Positions 1-9,839 of a stretch of DNA of 64,000 nucleotides are shown piece by piece. The position numbers and the translations under genes are program-made. The number at the start of each line of letters is the position of its first letter. Position 1 is the first letter of the stretch. The stretch is from Cristatella mucedo (lineage: Eukaryota > Bryozoa > Phylactolaemata > Cristatellidae), in the NCBI GenBank assembly GCA_009760855.2, contig WPIO01000060.1, positions 1,667,501 through 1,731,500 of the forward strand, given 5' to 3'. The notes beneath the pieces were generated by a model. The model was not told where the DNA came from. It worked only from the letters and a program-made list of their open reading frames with translations, and did no database searches.

Positions 1-269
1 TGATGTCAAGGGTCTTGAGGTTTCGCGATTCACAGGTTATTTTAGAGGAGAATGTGGGCACACACTGTAGATTGAATGAGATCTGCATGTGGTCAGATAA
101 GCAGGATTTGGTGATAACTGGTGATGACAAAGTGCAGTTATATGAAAAAATTTGGTCGAGTGTGTGACCCTTGATATGGGTAGGGCCATGCACATGAGTC
201 ACAAGAGATAATGAGTCTGTCAATGTACGAAATTCGGTGCTGAAAGCGTCAGATAAGTTATCAAAGTGA

Positions 270-3097
270 ACGGCGCACCTTCCTTCGGTACGTGTCCTCA
301 TCGAAAACTCCGAGGCGTCTGCGCTCGTGGATACTGGGTGCTCGAGGTCCATCATTTCGGCGATGCTTGCGGACCCTGCGAGGGTGAGGCGAGCGTGCGA
401 GGAAGTCTTAATGATGAATGGAGCCACGGCTGTCTGCAAGTCCACGTGCGTCGCTACGGTAGCCCTCTGCGGACGAACCATAGTGCTGGACTGCCTTGTG
501 TCAGATGTTCTTCCTGGTTTCGGGTTACTACTCGGTATGGATGCCATTAAACTCCTAGGCGGCGTGATTATCGGTCCTTCCGCTGGTCATGTTGAGTTCA
601 TGTGCCAAAGGAGAGTTCCAGAGCCAGCACACCGTTCCGAGGCAGCAGTAGTGGCGTCTCCTAGTGTCAAACGTGCTGTAGCATCGTCGGCCGCTGACGT
701 ACTGATTGAGGACAAGGACTTTAAGGCAGTTTTCCATCGGGGGCGCTGGTCAGTCAAGTGGGAGTGGACGAATCGTTGTGTCGTCCCCCAATTGACGAAC
801 CATGTCGCTTCATATCATGTGGGAGAGGAAATTCGTGCCGACTACGAAAAGGAGGTGGAAGAGTGGATCAAGGAAGGCTGGTTGCAGCCGTTCGCTGGTC
901 ATTGTGGTGGCCTGATCCCTCTAATGGCCGTCGTACAGGCAAGTAAAGGCAAAGTGAGGCCCGTGATGGACTACCGAGAACTTAATCAGTTTATATCGAG
1001 TCACACGGCTGGTGGCGATGTGTGTAGCACCAAGCTCAGAGCGTGGCGACGGCTGGGCGAGAGCGTGAGCATAATTGACCTGCGAAAAGCATACTTGCAG
1101 GTGCATGTTGATCACGCTCTCTGGCAATATCAGGTCGTGGAGTACAAAGGCCGTCGGTACTGCCTCACACGATTAGGTTTCGGACTTAATGTCGCCCCGA
1201 AAATAATGACCGCGATTCTGACAAAGGTCTTGTCCATGGATGAGCGAGTTCGTGCTGGTACCGATTCGTTTGTCGACGATATTGTTGTCAATAACAGCGT
1301 TGTCTCGAATGGTGATGTAATCGACTTGCTACGAACATTTGGTTTGGAGGCTAAGCCGCCAGAAAGCCTCGCTGGCGGAAGGGTCCTTGGCCTTCGAGTA
1401 TGCAGGCCAAACGAAGGTGAGGAGCTTCGTTGGCGCCGCGATAACGTGGTGAGCGCATTGCCTAACGCCCCATCGTGACGCCAGCTGTTTTCGTGGTGCG
1501 GGCAGCTGACCGGGCATTTCCCAATCGCAGGCTGGCTTCGCCCGGCCTGCAGTTACCTAAAGCGAGCTGCTGGCGATGTCGGTTGGGACTCAGTCGTTGG
1601 TGAAAATGTCATAGCCATGGCGGGTGAGTTGATGCAGCGATTGCATGCCGACGATCCAGTTTCAGGCATTTGGAATGTGCCGAATCTGGATAGTGGCATC
1701 CTCTGGTGTGATGCCAGCAGCCTTGCTATCGGCACATGCCTGGATATAGGAGGAAGAATCGTCGAGGATGCCTCCTGGCTGCGAAAAGCGGACGACGTAG
1801 CCCACATCAATCTTGCGGAGCTGGAGGCTATCATCAAGGGCCTCAATCTGGCCATTGCTTGGTCATTACGGCAGGTGGAGATTCGGACAGATTCAGCAAC
1901 TGTTCACGGATGGCTACAGTCACTGCTGGTCGGAGATAAGCCTGTACGAGCCCACGGCATGGGAGAGGCGCTTATCAAACGCAGGCTAGCACTGATAGCC
2001 GACACGGTGTCAGAGTGTGGACTGAAGGCTTCCGTAGTCCTAGTGCGATCATCCAACAATAAAGCCGACCAGCTGACCCGCGTCTCTCAGAAATGGACGA
2101 GGGCGAATGTAAGCTGTCTCGCTGTTCCAGAGCAGGCGTCTTCGCCGGCGGTCGGCGTCGACCTAAAGAGTTTCCACAGCCTTCACCACTCTGGAGTTGA
2201 CAGGACACTGTACCTTGCCAGAATGTGCCACCCGAAAGCTACTATCCGGCGGAAGGACGTCGAAGCCGTCGTGAAGGCTTGCCCTCGTTGCAAGTCGATC
2301 GATCCTGCACCAGTCGCATGGAGTGCAGGCGTGCTGGATGTAAGCGAGAATTGGCAGCGCCTGGCCTGCGACGTAACGCATTTCAAGGGCCAAAAATATC
2401 TGACCGTGGTAGATTGTGGACCAAGCCGTTTCGCTATTTGGAGGCGAATACCCGACGAGGGAGAAAACACATTGGTGCAAAATCTGGGAGAAATTTTTAG
2501 GGAGCGTGGCCCTCCGCAGCAGCTGCTCATGGACAACGGTGCGAGCTTTCGCTCAACAGCTCTTCGCAGTCTTTGCGACCGCTGGGGGCGGAGCCCATAT
2601 ACCGTTGCGCCTATAAACCCTCCGGCAACGGCATCGTTGAGCGAAACCACAGGACCATCAAGGGAATGGCGGCTCGCACGGGCAAGAACGTCCTGATGAT
2701 GGTGTATTGGTACAACATCTCGCCAACAGCCGGGTTGCACGAGGAATCAGTGCCCTGCAGAAGGCTGTTCTCCTATGAGTGGAAAAGCCCCCTCTTCAGA
2801 GCACAGACAGATCAGGGCCCGAGGACTACTCAATATGCTGTCGGCCAGCGAGTCTTTGTGAAGCCTGCCGGCGCTCGTTGTACGACCGAGTGGCCCGAGG
2901 GCACGGTAACAAGTGAGGGGCAGGGCGTGGGAATCGAGATCGACGGTGTGCGTCGCCACGTGTCCGACTTGCGCCTCGTACCAGGGCAGCAAGAGGCGCC
3001 CCCTGCACCTGAAGGGGACAGAGCTGAACCAGTACAGCGGCCCAGGCGCGCTGTGGCACTTCCCCGCCGGTACGACGATTATGTCCTGACCGGATAG
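270..3097 (+). pseudogene. pol: Gypsy-like pol polyprotein, one stop and one frameshift
   Basis: The frame opens at 270 after a TGA at 267-269. It reads through an aspartic protease (motif VDTGCS from 327), a reverse transcriptase (RPVMDYRELN near 957; catalytic FVDD near 1270) and then meets TGA at 1476-1478. The same frame continues immediately into RNase H (acidic residues in WCDAS, LAELEA and RTDSA) and integrase (an HH...CPRC zinc-binding segment, then D in LACDV and D in LLMDNG). Near 2583-2592, in a G-rich run, the frame must shift; the other frame carries the third integrase acidic residue (GNGIVERN) and a C-terminal DNA-binding-like tail ending in TAG at 3095-3097. The stop has the look of a CGA-to-TGA change. 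With only two breaks the copy is fairly young but cannot make a complete polyprotein as written. Confidence 0.85.
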
Positions 3098-3150
3098 ACT
3101 TGCTCATTGCTGCTCTGTACCTTGCAGCTACATGTGTTGGTGCTGCAAAC

Positions 3151-3300
3151 TTGTGACCTTAAGGTCAAGGGTGCGTGTAGTTCATATGTACGTTTGTATG
3201 TATGTATTGTATGCCGGCTCCTGACTTGTGACCGTAAGGTCAAGGGAGCGTGTAGTTCGCATGTATGTATCGTATGCAGGCTCCTCTGATAAGCTACTGG
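3151..3300 (+). repeat. ~75-bp tandem duplication at the internal/LTR junction
   Basis: Two adjacent copies of a segment running from GTGACC(T/G)TAAGGTCAAGGG through the LTR start TGTAGTTC to GGCTCC are seen, at about 3151-3225 and 3227-3296. The first copy therefore contains a false LTR start at about 3177. The second is the real LTR start at 3251, shown by comparison with the solo LTR at 36198-36610. Confidence 0.75.
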
Positions 3301-3663
3301 TGAGCTGTTAGAAGCACCACCGAGAGGGGCCGGTGCACAGCTGGGGTCCGCCTGTGATGTGGTATGGACAGAGGCCAGTAACCAGCTGGTGGCCAGATGG
3401 TGGATTCACCATCAGGGTCGGCCAGTGCACTGCTGTGATCCGCCTTTGATGTGGCATGGACCAGCTGGTGGCCAGATGGTGGATTCACCATCAGGGTTGG
3501 CCGGTGCACAGTTGTGGTCGATGAGTCATCGGAGTCGACCAGGGGAGGGTAGTCGTGTGAGGGCAGGGGCTGAGGGAAGCCGTGCGCTCTGGGGCTCCGT
3601 GTGCTGGGAATAAACTGTCGGTTTTAGGCATCGGCTGGCTCTCTACTGTGCAACCAAACTACA
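3251..3663 (+). repeat. 3' LTR, 413 bp
   Basis: It begins TGTAGTT and ends AACTACA, a perfect 7-bp terminal inverted repeat with the canonical TG...CA. An inverted copy of identical length lies at 36198-36610, which fixes both ends. Inside are about two copies of an ~80-90-bp unit (3331-3420 and 3421-3500), each with the palindrome GATGGTG-GATT-CACCATC. An AATAAA at 3609-3614 is a likely polyadenylation signal for the element. Confidence 0.9.
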
Positions 3664-3739
3664 GAGAGCTTAATCTCCATTCCGGCGCTTCGCATAAACC
3701 TCGGGGCTCGAGCCCACGACCTCAGTCAGACCTTGGACG

Positions 3740-3958
3740 GGGAGAGCCGATAAGCACAAAATGAGCGGAACGATATGATATATCAAATAAATTAACGAAA
3801 TAAGCGGACAGCGAAGGTGGCTCATCGTCGCACCGCTATTACGATGAATTGAAGGATTGCCTCCGTGGCTCCTGCGTCGTTTTAGCCGGCACGCCCCGAC
3901 GTTGAACTATCAAGCTCGTTATCGTCGGGGCTTGGACTCGGCGCGTTGGCCTTTCCTA
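3740..3958 (+). repeat. Composite repeat unit, copy 1
   Basis: The stretch starting around ATAAGCGGACAGCGAAGG is repeated, with changes, at 4445-4825. This copy lacks an internal ~75-bp part and runs straight into a LINE-B 3' end. Translation of the end of the unit (SARWPFLQKPFGL) resembles a decayed Gypsy reverse transcriptase. Confidence 0.55.
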
Positions 3959-4440
3959 CAGAAGCCGTTTGGATTAATAAAAGTGATAATAATTTACTTG
4001 ATATGGTGCCCTCAGAGATTGCACCCGATCTCTTTCTAGGCACTTTACATTTGCTGCAAAGGAAGCGCGATCGAACGGTTAGTGGTAGCACGCTCAATGC
4101 CAGCAGGCATAACGTGGTTAGGGGTGACATGCACAGGGTCAGCATGTAAGTACGGTTAGTGGCAGCATGCACAGCGTCAGCACGCATAAGCATGTAAAGG
4201 TCGAATCACATGAGCCTATCGAATGCTCTGATAAATAGATGCGTTTTAAATTTCTTCTTAAATGTGGTCAAGTCAGGAGATGTCGTTTCCGGCCAACGGT
4301 GACGCAAGTCGGAAATGAGCTCCAGGCTTTGGGAGCATATGAAATTCAGGCACGGTCTTTAAAGGATTTGAGGTTTGTACGACGTATGGGTAAACGATTA
4401 GATTCCGAAAAACGGCGACGTTAGCATCGCAGTAGCAGAC
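3959..4440 (-). mobile_element. LINE-B (L2-like) 3' fragment
   Basis: On the minus strand it reads into the family's 3' end: GCAAATGTAAAGTGCC..., a TGAGGGCGC-type end and an AT-rich tail with ATT triplets. The same ~480-bp 3' region recurs at 4826, 51390 and 52755. No open reading frame survives. Confidence 0.75.
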
Positions 4441-4444
4441 TGTG

Positions 4445-4825
4445 AGGATACGAGCTTGGTGAGCAGAAAATAAGTGGAATGACGCGATATATCAAATAAA
4501 TAAATCAAGTGAATCCGATAAGCGGACAGCGAAGGTGGCTATCGTCGCGCCGCCGCTACCACGATGAATTGAAGGATCGCCTCCGTGGCTCCTGCGTCGT
4601 CAGCACATTGGACAGGCATGAGCTCAGGATACTGGCAAGTGCCGGCACACCCGGTGATATGCGAAAGATCGCGTTTACGTAGGGACTTGGACTCGGCGCA
4701 TTGGCCCTTCCCACGGAAGTCATTCGGGTTAACCGGAACTCCGGCCAATTTCTTTTCCGCGTTTAATGATTCGGCTTCATGCGAATCTTCCTTTCTGCAT
4801 ATTTATTCGGACGACTTTGATAATA
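4445..4825 (+). pseudogene. Composite repeat unit, copy 2, with Gypsy reverse transcriptase scrap
   Basis: This is the second copy of the unit at 3740. The plus-strand frames show MSSGYWQVPAHP near 4617, FGLTGTPANFF near 4728 and a YSDDF at the position of the catalytic aspartates. These match the order of Gypsy reverse transcriptase motifs (SGYWQV, FGL..AP..F, YxDD), with frameshifts between them. It is a different, older element from the one at the left edge. Confidence 0.6.
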
Positions 4826-5210
4826 ACAATAATAACACACTTGATAGAACGCTCTCAGAAAAATCAAATCTCTCGCTAGGCGCTTTACATTTGCTACAAA
4901 GGAAGCACGTTCGAATTTGTAGTAGTAGCGTGCTCGATAATTAACTAGGATAACATGGTTAGGGGTGACATGCACAGGTACAGAATGCAAGTGTGGTTAG
5001 TGGCAGCATGCAAGAATGTCAGCACGCATAAGCACGTTAAAGACAAATCACAGTGACCCACTAAATGCTATGATAAATAGGTGCGTTTTTAATTTCATTT
5101 TTAATGTGGTCAAGGCAGGGGATGTCGTGACAAAAAGTCGGGAGTGAGTTCCAAGCTTGGGGACCATATGAACTAAAGGCACGGTCTCCAAAGTCCATCT
5201 CTGTAGGCCA
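4826..5210 (-). mobile_element. LINE-B (L2-like) 3' fragment
   Basis: The same 3' region as at 3959-4440 in the same orientation, slightly more diverged and truncated at about 5210. Confidence 0.7.
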
Positions 5211-5379
5211 CAGCGCAGTTAGCGAGGCGTAGCGCATCAATCACTCGAACCTGGCATTGCTCCGGCTGCAGACGGCTGGGCTGACGCTTTGCTCAGCGTT
5301 GCTCAGGCTGAACGAGTTGAAAAACACGCGAGGCTGTGTCTCGGACAGTAGCGGCGCGTACACGCTAAACCGCCGAAGG

Positions 5380-6330
5380 TCAGCGATCGGCCAGCATCGG
5401 CGTTGTCACTCACCACTGGCGTTTGTCGGCTCGGCCGCCCGCTGTCATCGCTTCTGTAAGGGTGTAGCTGAGTGGCTGGGTCGTCGTCCCCGTCGCACGT
5501 ACTACTTTTAGCCGGAACGCCGCTCCTTACTCGGGAGCGCGAAGGAGTGGCCTTGCGAGCTGCAGCCGAAGGGCACGCCCGCTGGCGGCGCCTGCGAGCG
5601 CGCGCGCGCGCGCTCGCCCGCTCGATCGACGACTGCCCAGTCTGCGCTCGCTGCTATCGACGCCTGCGACCGCGGCGCATCGTAGGACGACGACGACGAG
5701 GATGCGAGTGCTGGCATTCAGAGGCCGCGCCTCGCGCGATCGAACGAGAGAGGCCGCGGCGCAGTGCAAAAACGACGCGCCACGTAACGGCCAGAAAAAG
5801 CGCTCGCGGGGGTACGCTGACGGCGGCGCGCTGGGATGTCGACTCGCGCAAAAATTCCATTTCGAGATCGCGTGGACGCGAGACCGGTAAGCGGAGCTTA
5901 GCACCCGCTTAGCGGGCGCTCTGTCGCTACGGCCCAACGAGGACCTGCCTGCGGTGCGCCTAGCCGGGATGCGGCCTGAGGAGCAGGAGCAGGAGCAGAC
6001 GATCGAACTCATAGAAAGGATCGCCGCGACGACGAAGCTGGGCCCGCGTTTGAAGGCCGCCGCAGAGGCGCTGGAGGAGTTCAAGCCGAGCGCCACGATC
6101 GAGGACCGTTGTGTTGCACGACAGTTCGCCGTTGAAACGGGCCTGCTGAAACTAGTTGAAAGCGTCGTCGCCAGCCGCTACTCTCGCGTGCGACCGGGCT
6201 GCGAGTATCGGTGTGCATCAGTCTGTGCCAACGCTAGCCCGCCGCCGAGACGAGTTCCCCTTATGATACTGCAGGTGGACGACAGACGGCGGTCGGTCGC
6301 CAAGGGTAGGCGCGAATGCACGGCCACGAA
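5380..6330. other. CpG-rich block
   Basis: CpG dinucleotides are dense and the base composition is clearly richer in G+C than the flanks, including an alternating GCGCGC run near 5598-5612. Such blocks often mark promoters or exon-rich DNA. Overlapping open frames on both strands here are mostly composition artefacts. Confidence 0.6.
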
Positions 6331-6334
6331 TTAG
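5912..6334 (+). CDS. Possible exon of an unrecognised gene
   Basis: A plus-strand frame is open from about 5912 to a stop at 6332-6334. It contains a helical, charged sequence (EQTIELIERIAATTKLG... VARQFAVETGLLKLVESVV) that looks more like protein than the compositional frames around it, perhaps an all-helical repeat fold. A possible acceptor (CCCGCTTAG) sits just before 5912, and the first ATG is 5969. No convincing donor is visible, except possibly GGTAGGC at 6305. I do not recognise a family and it could be a decayed gene. Confidence 0.3.
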   Translation, partial: AGALSLRPNEDLPAVRLAGMRPEEQEQEQTIELIERIAATTKLGPRLKAAAEALEEFKPSATIEDRCVARQFAVETGLLKLVESVVASRYSRVRPGCEYRCASVCANASPPPRRVPLMILQVDDRRRSVAKGRRECTATN

Positions 6335-6492
6335 CGACGTCGCCATTATAGCGAGACCGCGCTTATTGAGTCAGTATGAACCGCGACGTCGCACGATATT
6401 GCAAAACGTGCCAGGTACGCTAACCGGTTAAGGGGGCGCGGCTCGCTTTTGCCGCTCTCTTTATAACCGTCGCCGGTAGAACGACGGCCATG

Positions 6493-6658
6493 AGACGTGG
6501 TATGGGTAGACATCTTGAAGGTGGCCACGTCTTCGCGCTGCCACAGTGACCTACTGGAGTTGCTGAGGAGCCCCACGAAGTGGCTCGAGGCCGTGCCCAT
6601 GCGGTGCATTGGTGCGCGAGGTGCATTTGGTGCGTTGGCAAGCGGACTGTCGTGCTGA
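6493..6658 (+). CDS. Possible second exon of the same unrecognised gene
   Basis: The plus-strand frame between stops carries DILKVATSSRCHSDLLELL and WLEAVPMRCIGARGAFGALA, again helix-like. A TAG acceptor candidate is at 6507-6509. It lies 160 bases downstream of the first candidate exon, but no donor/acceptor pair joining them in frame can be demonstrated by eye. It may equally be a pseudogene remnant. Confidence 0.22.
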
Positions 6659-6837
6659 ACGCATTTAGCCAATGCAGCCAAAGCGTCGCTTCCTTCACTT
6701 CGACCAGTGAAGCGATTCCGAGGCTTAATTGGTAAGCGCCGCCCGTAACGCATTCGGCATACGACGGACCCGGACGACGCCCTGCCGCCCGCAGGGCGAC
6801 GGCGAGGTATTGACGGCCAACGGCAAAACTCGGCAGC

Positions 6838-7285
6838 TATAGGCTTGTCTGTCGTGAGCGTAACAGTTGCCACATCACACCATTTCTTGCCGAACCTGCA
6901 CTGGGTTTCAATCGAGCAGCGTATCGAATTCAAAAGCTATGTCACTCATTTTTTTCAAGTTCCTTCATTCTCTGGCTTCAGCCTACTTATCAAAGCTACT
7001 CCCCCCCCCCACCAGGCTAGCCATCATACCGCCTGCTTTTCAGACTCAAATGCGTGATTCGTTTCTTGTATGCTCATGTGTGATGACACTGTGCATGCAG
7101 TCACTAAGTGCATTTACATGTTGACCCTGTGCAAGTCGCCTCTAATCTTGTCATGCTTGTTATCATTGAGCATGATACCACAAACCTTCCGGTCTAGCTT
7201 CTTTGCAGCATACGTTAAGTGCCTCGAATGAGATTAAGTTCTCTGATGGCGCTACACAAACGCATTATTATTAGTATTATTGTTA
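6838..7285 (+). mobile_element. LINE-B (L2-like) 3' half fragment
   Basis: The start matches the coding end of the family (AGGCTTGTCTGTCGTGAG, translating to the VVS.A.ATSHH segment). It continues through the long 3' untranslated region and ends with GTGCCTCGAATGAGATTAAGTTCTC...GGCGCTACACAAACG and ATT repeats. An uninterrupted example of the 3' region. Confidence 0.75.
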
Positions 7286-7489
7286 TAGACACTGATTATC
7301 ATGCTGCAAACATCGTGCCTACGCTCTGCTGGAGCTTAGTTGTCGAGTCGCCTGCCGCTGGTGCTTCTGCTCGCGTACCGGACATGGCTCGACATCGAGG
7401 CTGCGGGCTACGAGCCTTCGCAGCGTCGCCAGCCGCAAGCCCCACCCTCGCATCGTCGCGGATAACCGGCGTGGCTGTCGAATAAAAAA

Positions 7490-7538
7490 TTTTTAGCTGA
7501 TTTAACAGCCTCTTTTGCATAATAATAATAATAATATC
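7490..7538 (-). repeat. Extra SINE tail fragment plus AAT repeat
   Basis: The SINE tail sequence AGCTGATTTAACAGCC appears here and again at the start of the next SINE (7539), separated by an (AAT)n run. This suggests a truncated SINE end next to a longer copy. Confidence 0.5.
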
Positions 7539-7707
7539 CTAGCTGATTAAACAGCCTCTTTTGTATAGCGACAGAAGAGCCTTTACGGCTATCACCACCG
7601 CTTGCAGTGGCGATAAAGGATCGCCCACTGCAGGAATCGAACCCACGACCTCGGGACCAAGGTTGTGAAAGCAACCACCTTACCTAGTGAGCCATCACGG
7701 CTCACCA
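7539..7707 (-). mobile_element. tRNA-derived SINE copy 1
   Basis: Read on the minus strand it has an RNA polymerase III A box (TGGCTCACTAGG), a strong hairpin, a perfect B box (GGTTCGATTCC), a second hairpin and the tail CTTCTGTCGCTATACAAAAG. About 165 bp. Ten copies of this family are visible in the window. Confidence 0.85.
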
Positions 7708-7724
7708 TAGAGGCATGAGAGCTC

Positions 7725-7855
7725 TAAAAGGCTACCGCCGCTAATTGCAGTAGCGATTAAGGCTCAGCCGCCGCAGGATTCGAATCCGCGACCTCGGGGT
7801 CCAGGTCGCGGATTTTTGCGACCTCGGGGCCGAGGTCGCAAAAAGCAACCGCGCC
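7725..7855 (-). mobile_element. tRNA-derived SINE copy 2, with doubled hairpin
   Basis: A diverged copy in which the hairpin between A and B boxes is present twice in tandem: a 10-bp-arm palindrome (7786-7812) followed by a perfect 15-bp-arm palindrome (7813-7844, 2-base loop). Confidence 0.7.
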
Positions 7856-8139
7856 TCGGCACGAGCCTGAGGCAGGAGCTCGCAACGCGGCGGCTAGGAG
7901 GCTGGAGAGTGGACGCGGTCATGAATACAGAGGCCGCTTGAATAAATAACGGTGCCGGCCAAATCGAGGTCGACCATTTTATCCGACGAGCTCAAAGTGC
8001 GGGCACCGGGACTTCGGCAGTCGTCAGGCAATGTCAGAATTCGCGTTTAGCTGGAAGAGCCATAACGCCGCGCTGGCGGGCGGACGGACGACAGCTTGGA
8101 TGCTTGAGCGCTGCTATATTCCCATATTGCTTCCGCATT

Positions 8140-8386
8140 CGGAGAATACCGAGGAGGGCTCCACGAAACTGGCCACAACGCGGCGCGCCCGCAGCTCGAC
8201 TGCTTGCTCGACTATCTTGTTTATCTAGACATTTCTACGGAGGAAGGGGATGCTGCGAGCGCGTATGATGTTCCAGCCGAACTGGGCGCCTTGACGCTGA
8301 TGTCTTTTAAGTGCTTTGCAGAACGCGCGCTACACCCCAAAGCTGCACCCACTCTGAGACTCCCGCTCTCGCTCTCCTTGCTCTAA
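8140..8386 (+). CDS. Possible open segment, unrecognised
   Basis: The plus-strand frame ending at the TAA at 8384-8386 contains LDCLLDYLVYLDISTEEGD and AELGALTLMSFKCFAERAL, which reads like genuine protein. It lies 1.5 kb downstream of the two candidate exons on the same strand and could be a further or final exon. No splice pair can be shown and there is no family match I know. Confidence 0.22.
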
Positions 8387-9689
8387 GCGTGCATGCGTAC
8401 GCCGCCGCGAGAGGCACGCGGGCTCAGTCTCCTTTGCCCGGCTACGGTTCCGCTTGGGCTTCCGTGAGACTCGCTGCACATAGGACTTTTTTCGAGCAAC
8501 GGATGCCTACAGTAGGTTTCGATGGCTCTTCGATCGTCTAAAAGTAACCTCAACATTTCTTCGAGCACTCAACTGCAGTCGTCACTGCCCTCATCTCGCG
8601 CTTCGACTTTTCGCGGCTTCACTCTATTGCCGAAAGTATATTCATGAAAAACTTGATCGAGATTTGTGAAAACTATAGGGCACGTCCTCGGTTGTCTGAG
8701 TCATTTATACAACTCTGGAGTACAATTAAAATTAAGAAATTACTTTCAATTATGGATTGTAGGCCTATGCATCCCAGCATCACAGCAATCCTTCAATGCC
8801 TTCAGGTGCAGCCGCTCGACCAGTCCTTGCGTGTAAGCAACAACTTTTTTCCAAAAAATCGGGTGTGGTTAAACCAAGCCCATCAGATCGCGATGTTGAC
8901 TGATTGGCTAACCTAGTTTAATTAAATGTACAATAATAATAATAGGATATTTGCAAAGTCTAATAAGTCTTATTTTATCTTAATGTGTGTCGAATATGTT
9001 GGGTAAAACGAGTGTAATAGTGACTAAAAGGGTGTTCCTTAATGTCCAGAGGGCTCTAATAATAATATTAAAAACCGTATTTAGGGCATCGTGAACGGAT
9101 TTTCTATGCTCTAAGGAAATATTGTATTTATGAATGAAGAATCATACTTCGCGGAAATTGACTTATTGCCGTAGAGTCTGGAACTAATTGACTGCGATAA
9201 ACGCCGGACGACTGTACACAAAAGGCGGCCCGATTTTTAGAATGTGTTACAGCAATACAAGTAAATCCTATGGCTGGAGTCACTGCTACACTTGTAGCTT
9301 CTCAAATGAGAATTATTGCTAATTACGAGGCTTGCATTATCTAAGGCGGTCGTATATTTTAAACAGAGATAGTTCAATCTTGAACTTGATATTGCTGACA
9401 AGGTCAACAGTGAGCACTTCCAATTCTTCGTTACGTCGTTGACCGGCGTCGCCTTTACGTGGAAGTCAATTATCACTGCAGCCGGATGCTTTGAAAGACA
9501 GCCGGTGGATCTTGAGTATATTGGCCTGCCGTGACTCATTGCCCCTGCCTTACTTCTCAGACATGCTGATTTGCATGCTACTTCAGCCAGCGGCTGCAGG
9601 CTCGGCAAGATGGGACACAGTGGCGGCAGGAGCACAAGGCGTGAAATCCGTCAGCACAAAATAAAATTAAAAAATAAAGCTAAGGCTGA
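8387..9689. other. Unannotated stretch
   Basis: Moderately AT-rich DNA with short (AAT)n runs near 8930 and 9057. I see no coding exon, RNA gene or repeat family that I can support here. Confidence 0.4.
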
Positions 9690-9836
9690 CTTAAAAGCTT
9701 CATTTATGCAGCGGCCTTCGTAGCTACCACCACCGCTTGCAGTGTTCAATAAAGGAGCGACCACTGCGGACTCGAACCCACGACCTGGGTCGTGAATAGA
9801 GGAACCACCTTAGCCCCGAGGCTGAGACCCGGGATG
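9690..9836 (-). mobile_element. tRNA-derived SINE copy 3 (diverged)
   Basis: The hairpin-2 sequence (CTACCACCACCGCTTGCAG on the plus strand) and a B-box-like GACTCGAACCC are recognisable; the A-box end is degenerate (CTTAGCCCCGAGG). Confidence 0.65.
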
Positions 9837-9839
9837 AAC

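Larger units (their letters stand above)
1..3668 (+). mobile_element. Ty3/Gypsy-like LTR retrotransposon, 3' portion
   Basis: The window opens inside an LTR retrotransposon. Visible parts in order are an uncharacterised internal region (1-269), a pol region in the order protease, reverse transcriptase, RNase H, integrase (270-3097), a purine-rich stretch before the LTR, and a 413-bp 3' LTR (3251-3663) followed by GAGAG (3664-3668), the expected right copy of the target duplication. The 5' LTR and any gag lie before base 1. The PR-RT-RH-IN order fits Ty3/Gypsy or BEL; the reverse transcriptase motifs look more like Gypsy, but I cannot place the lineage. Confidence 0.85.

Noticed and set aside
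5472-6096. Overlapping 146- and 189-codon frames on both strands
   Set aside because: Arg/Ala/Ser-rich composition products of CpG-rich sequence with no motif.
6346-6933. 195-codon minus-strand frame
   Set aside because: Its start lies in antisense LINE-B sequence and the rest is low complexity; the opposite strand has the better candidate.
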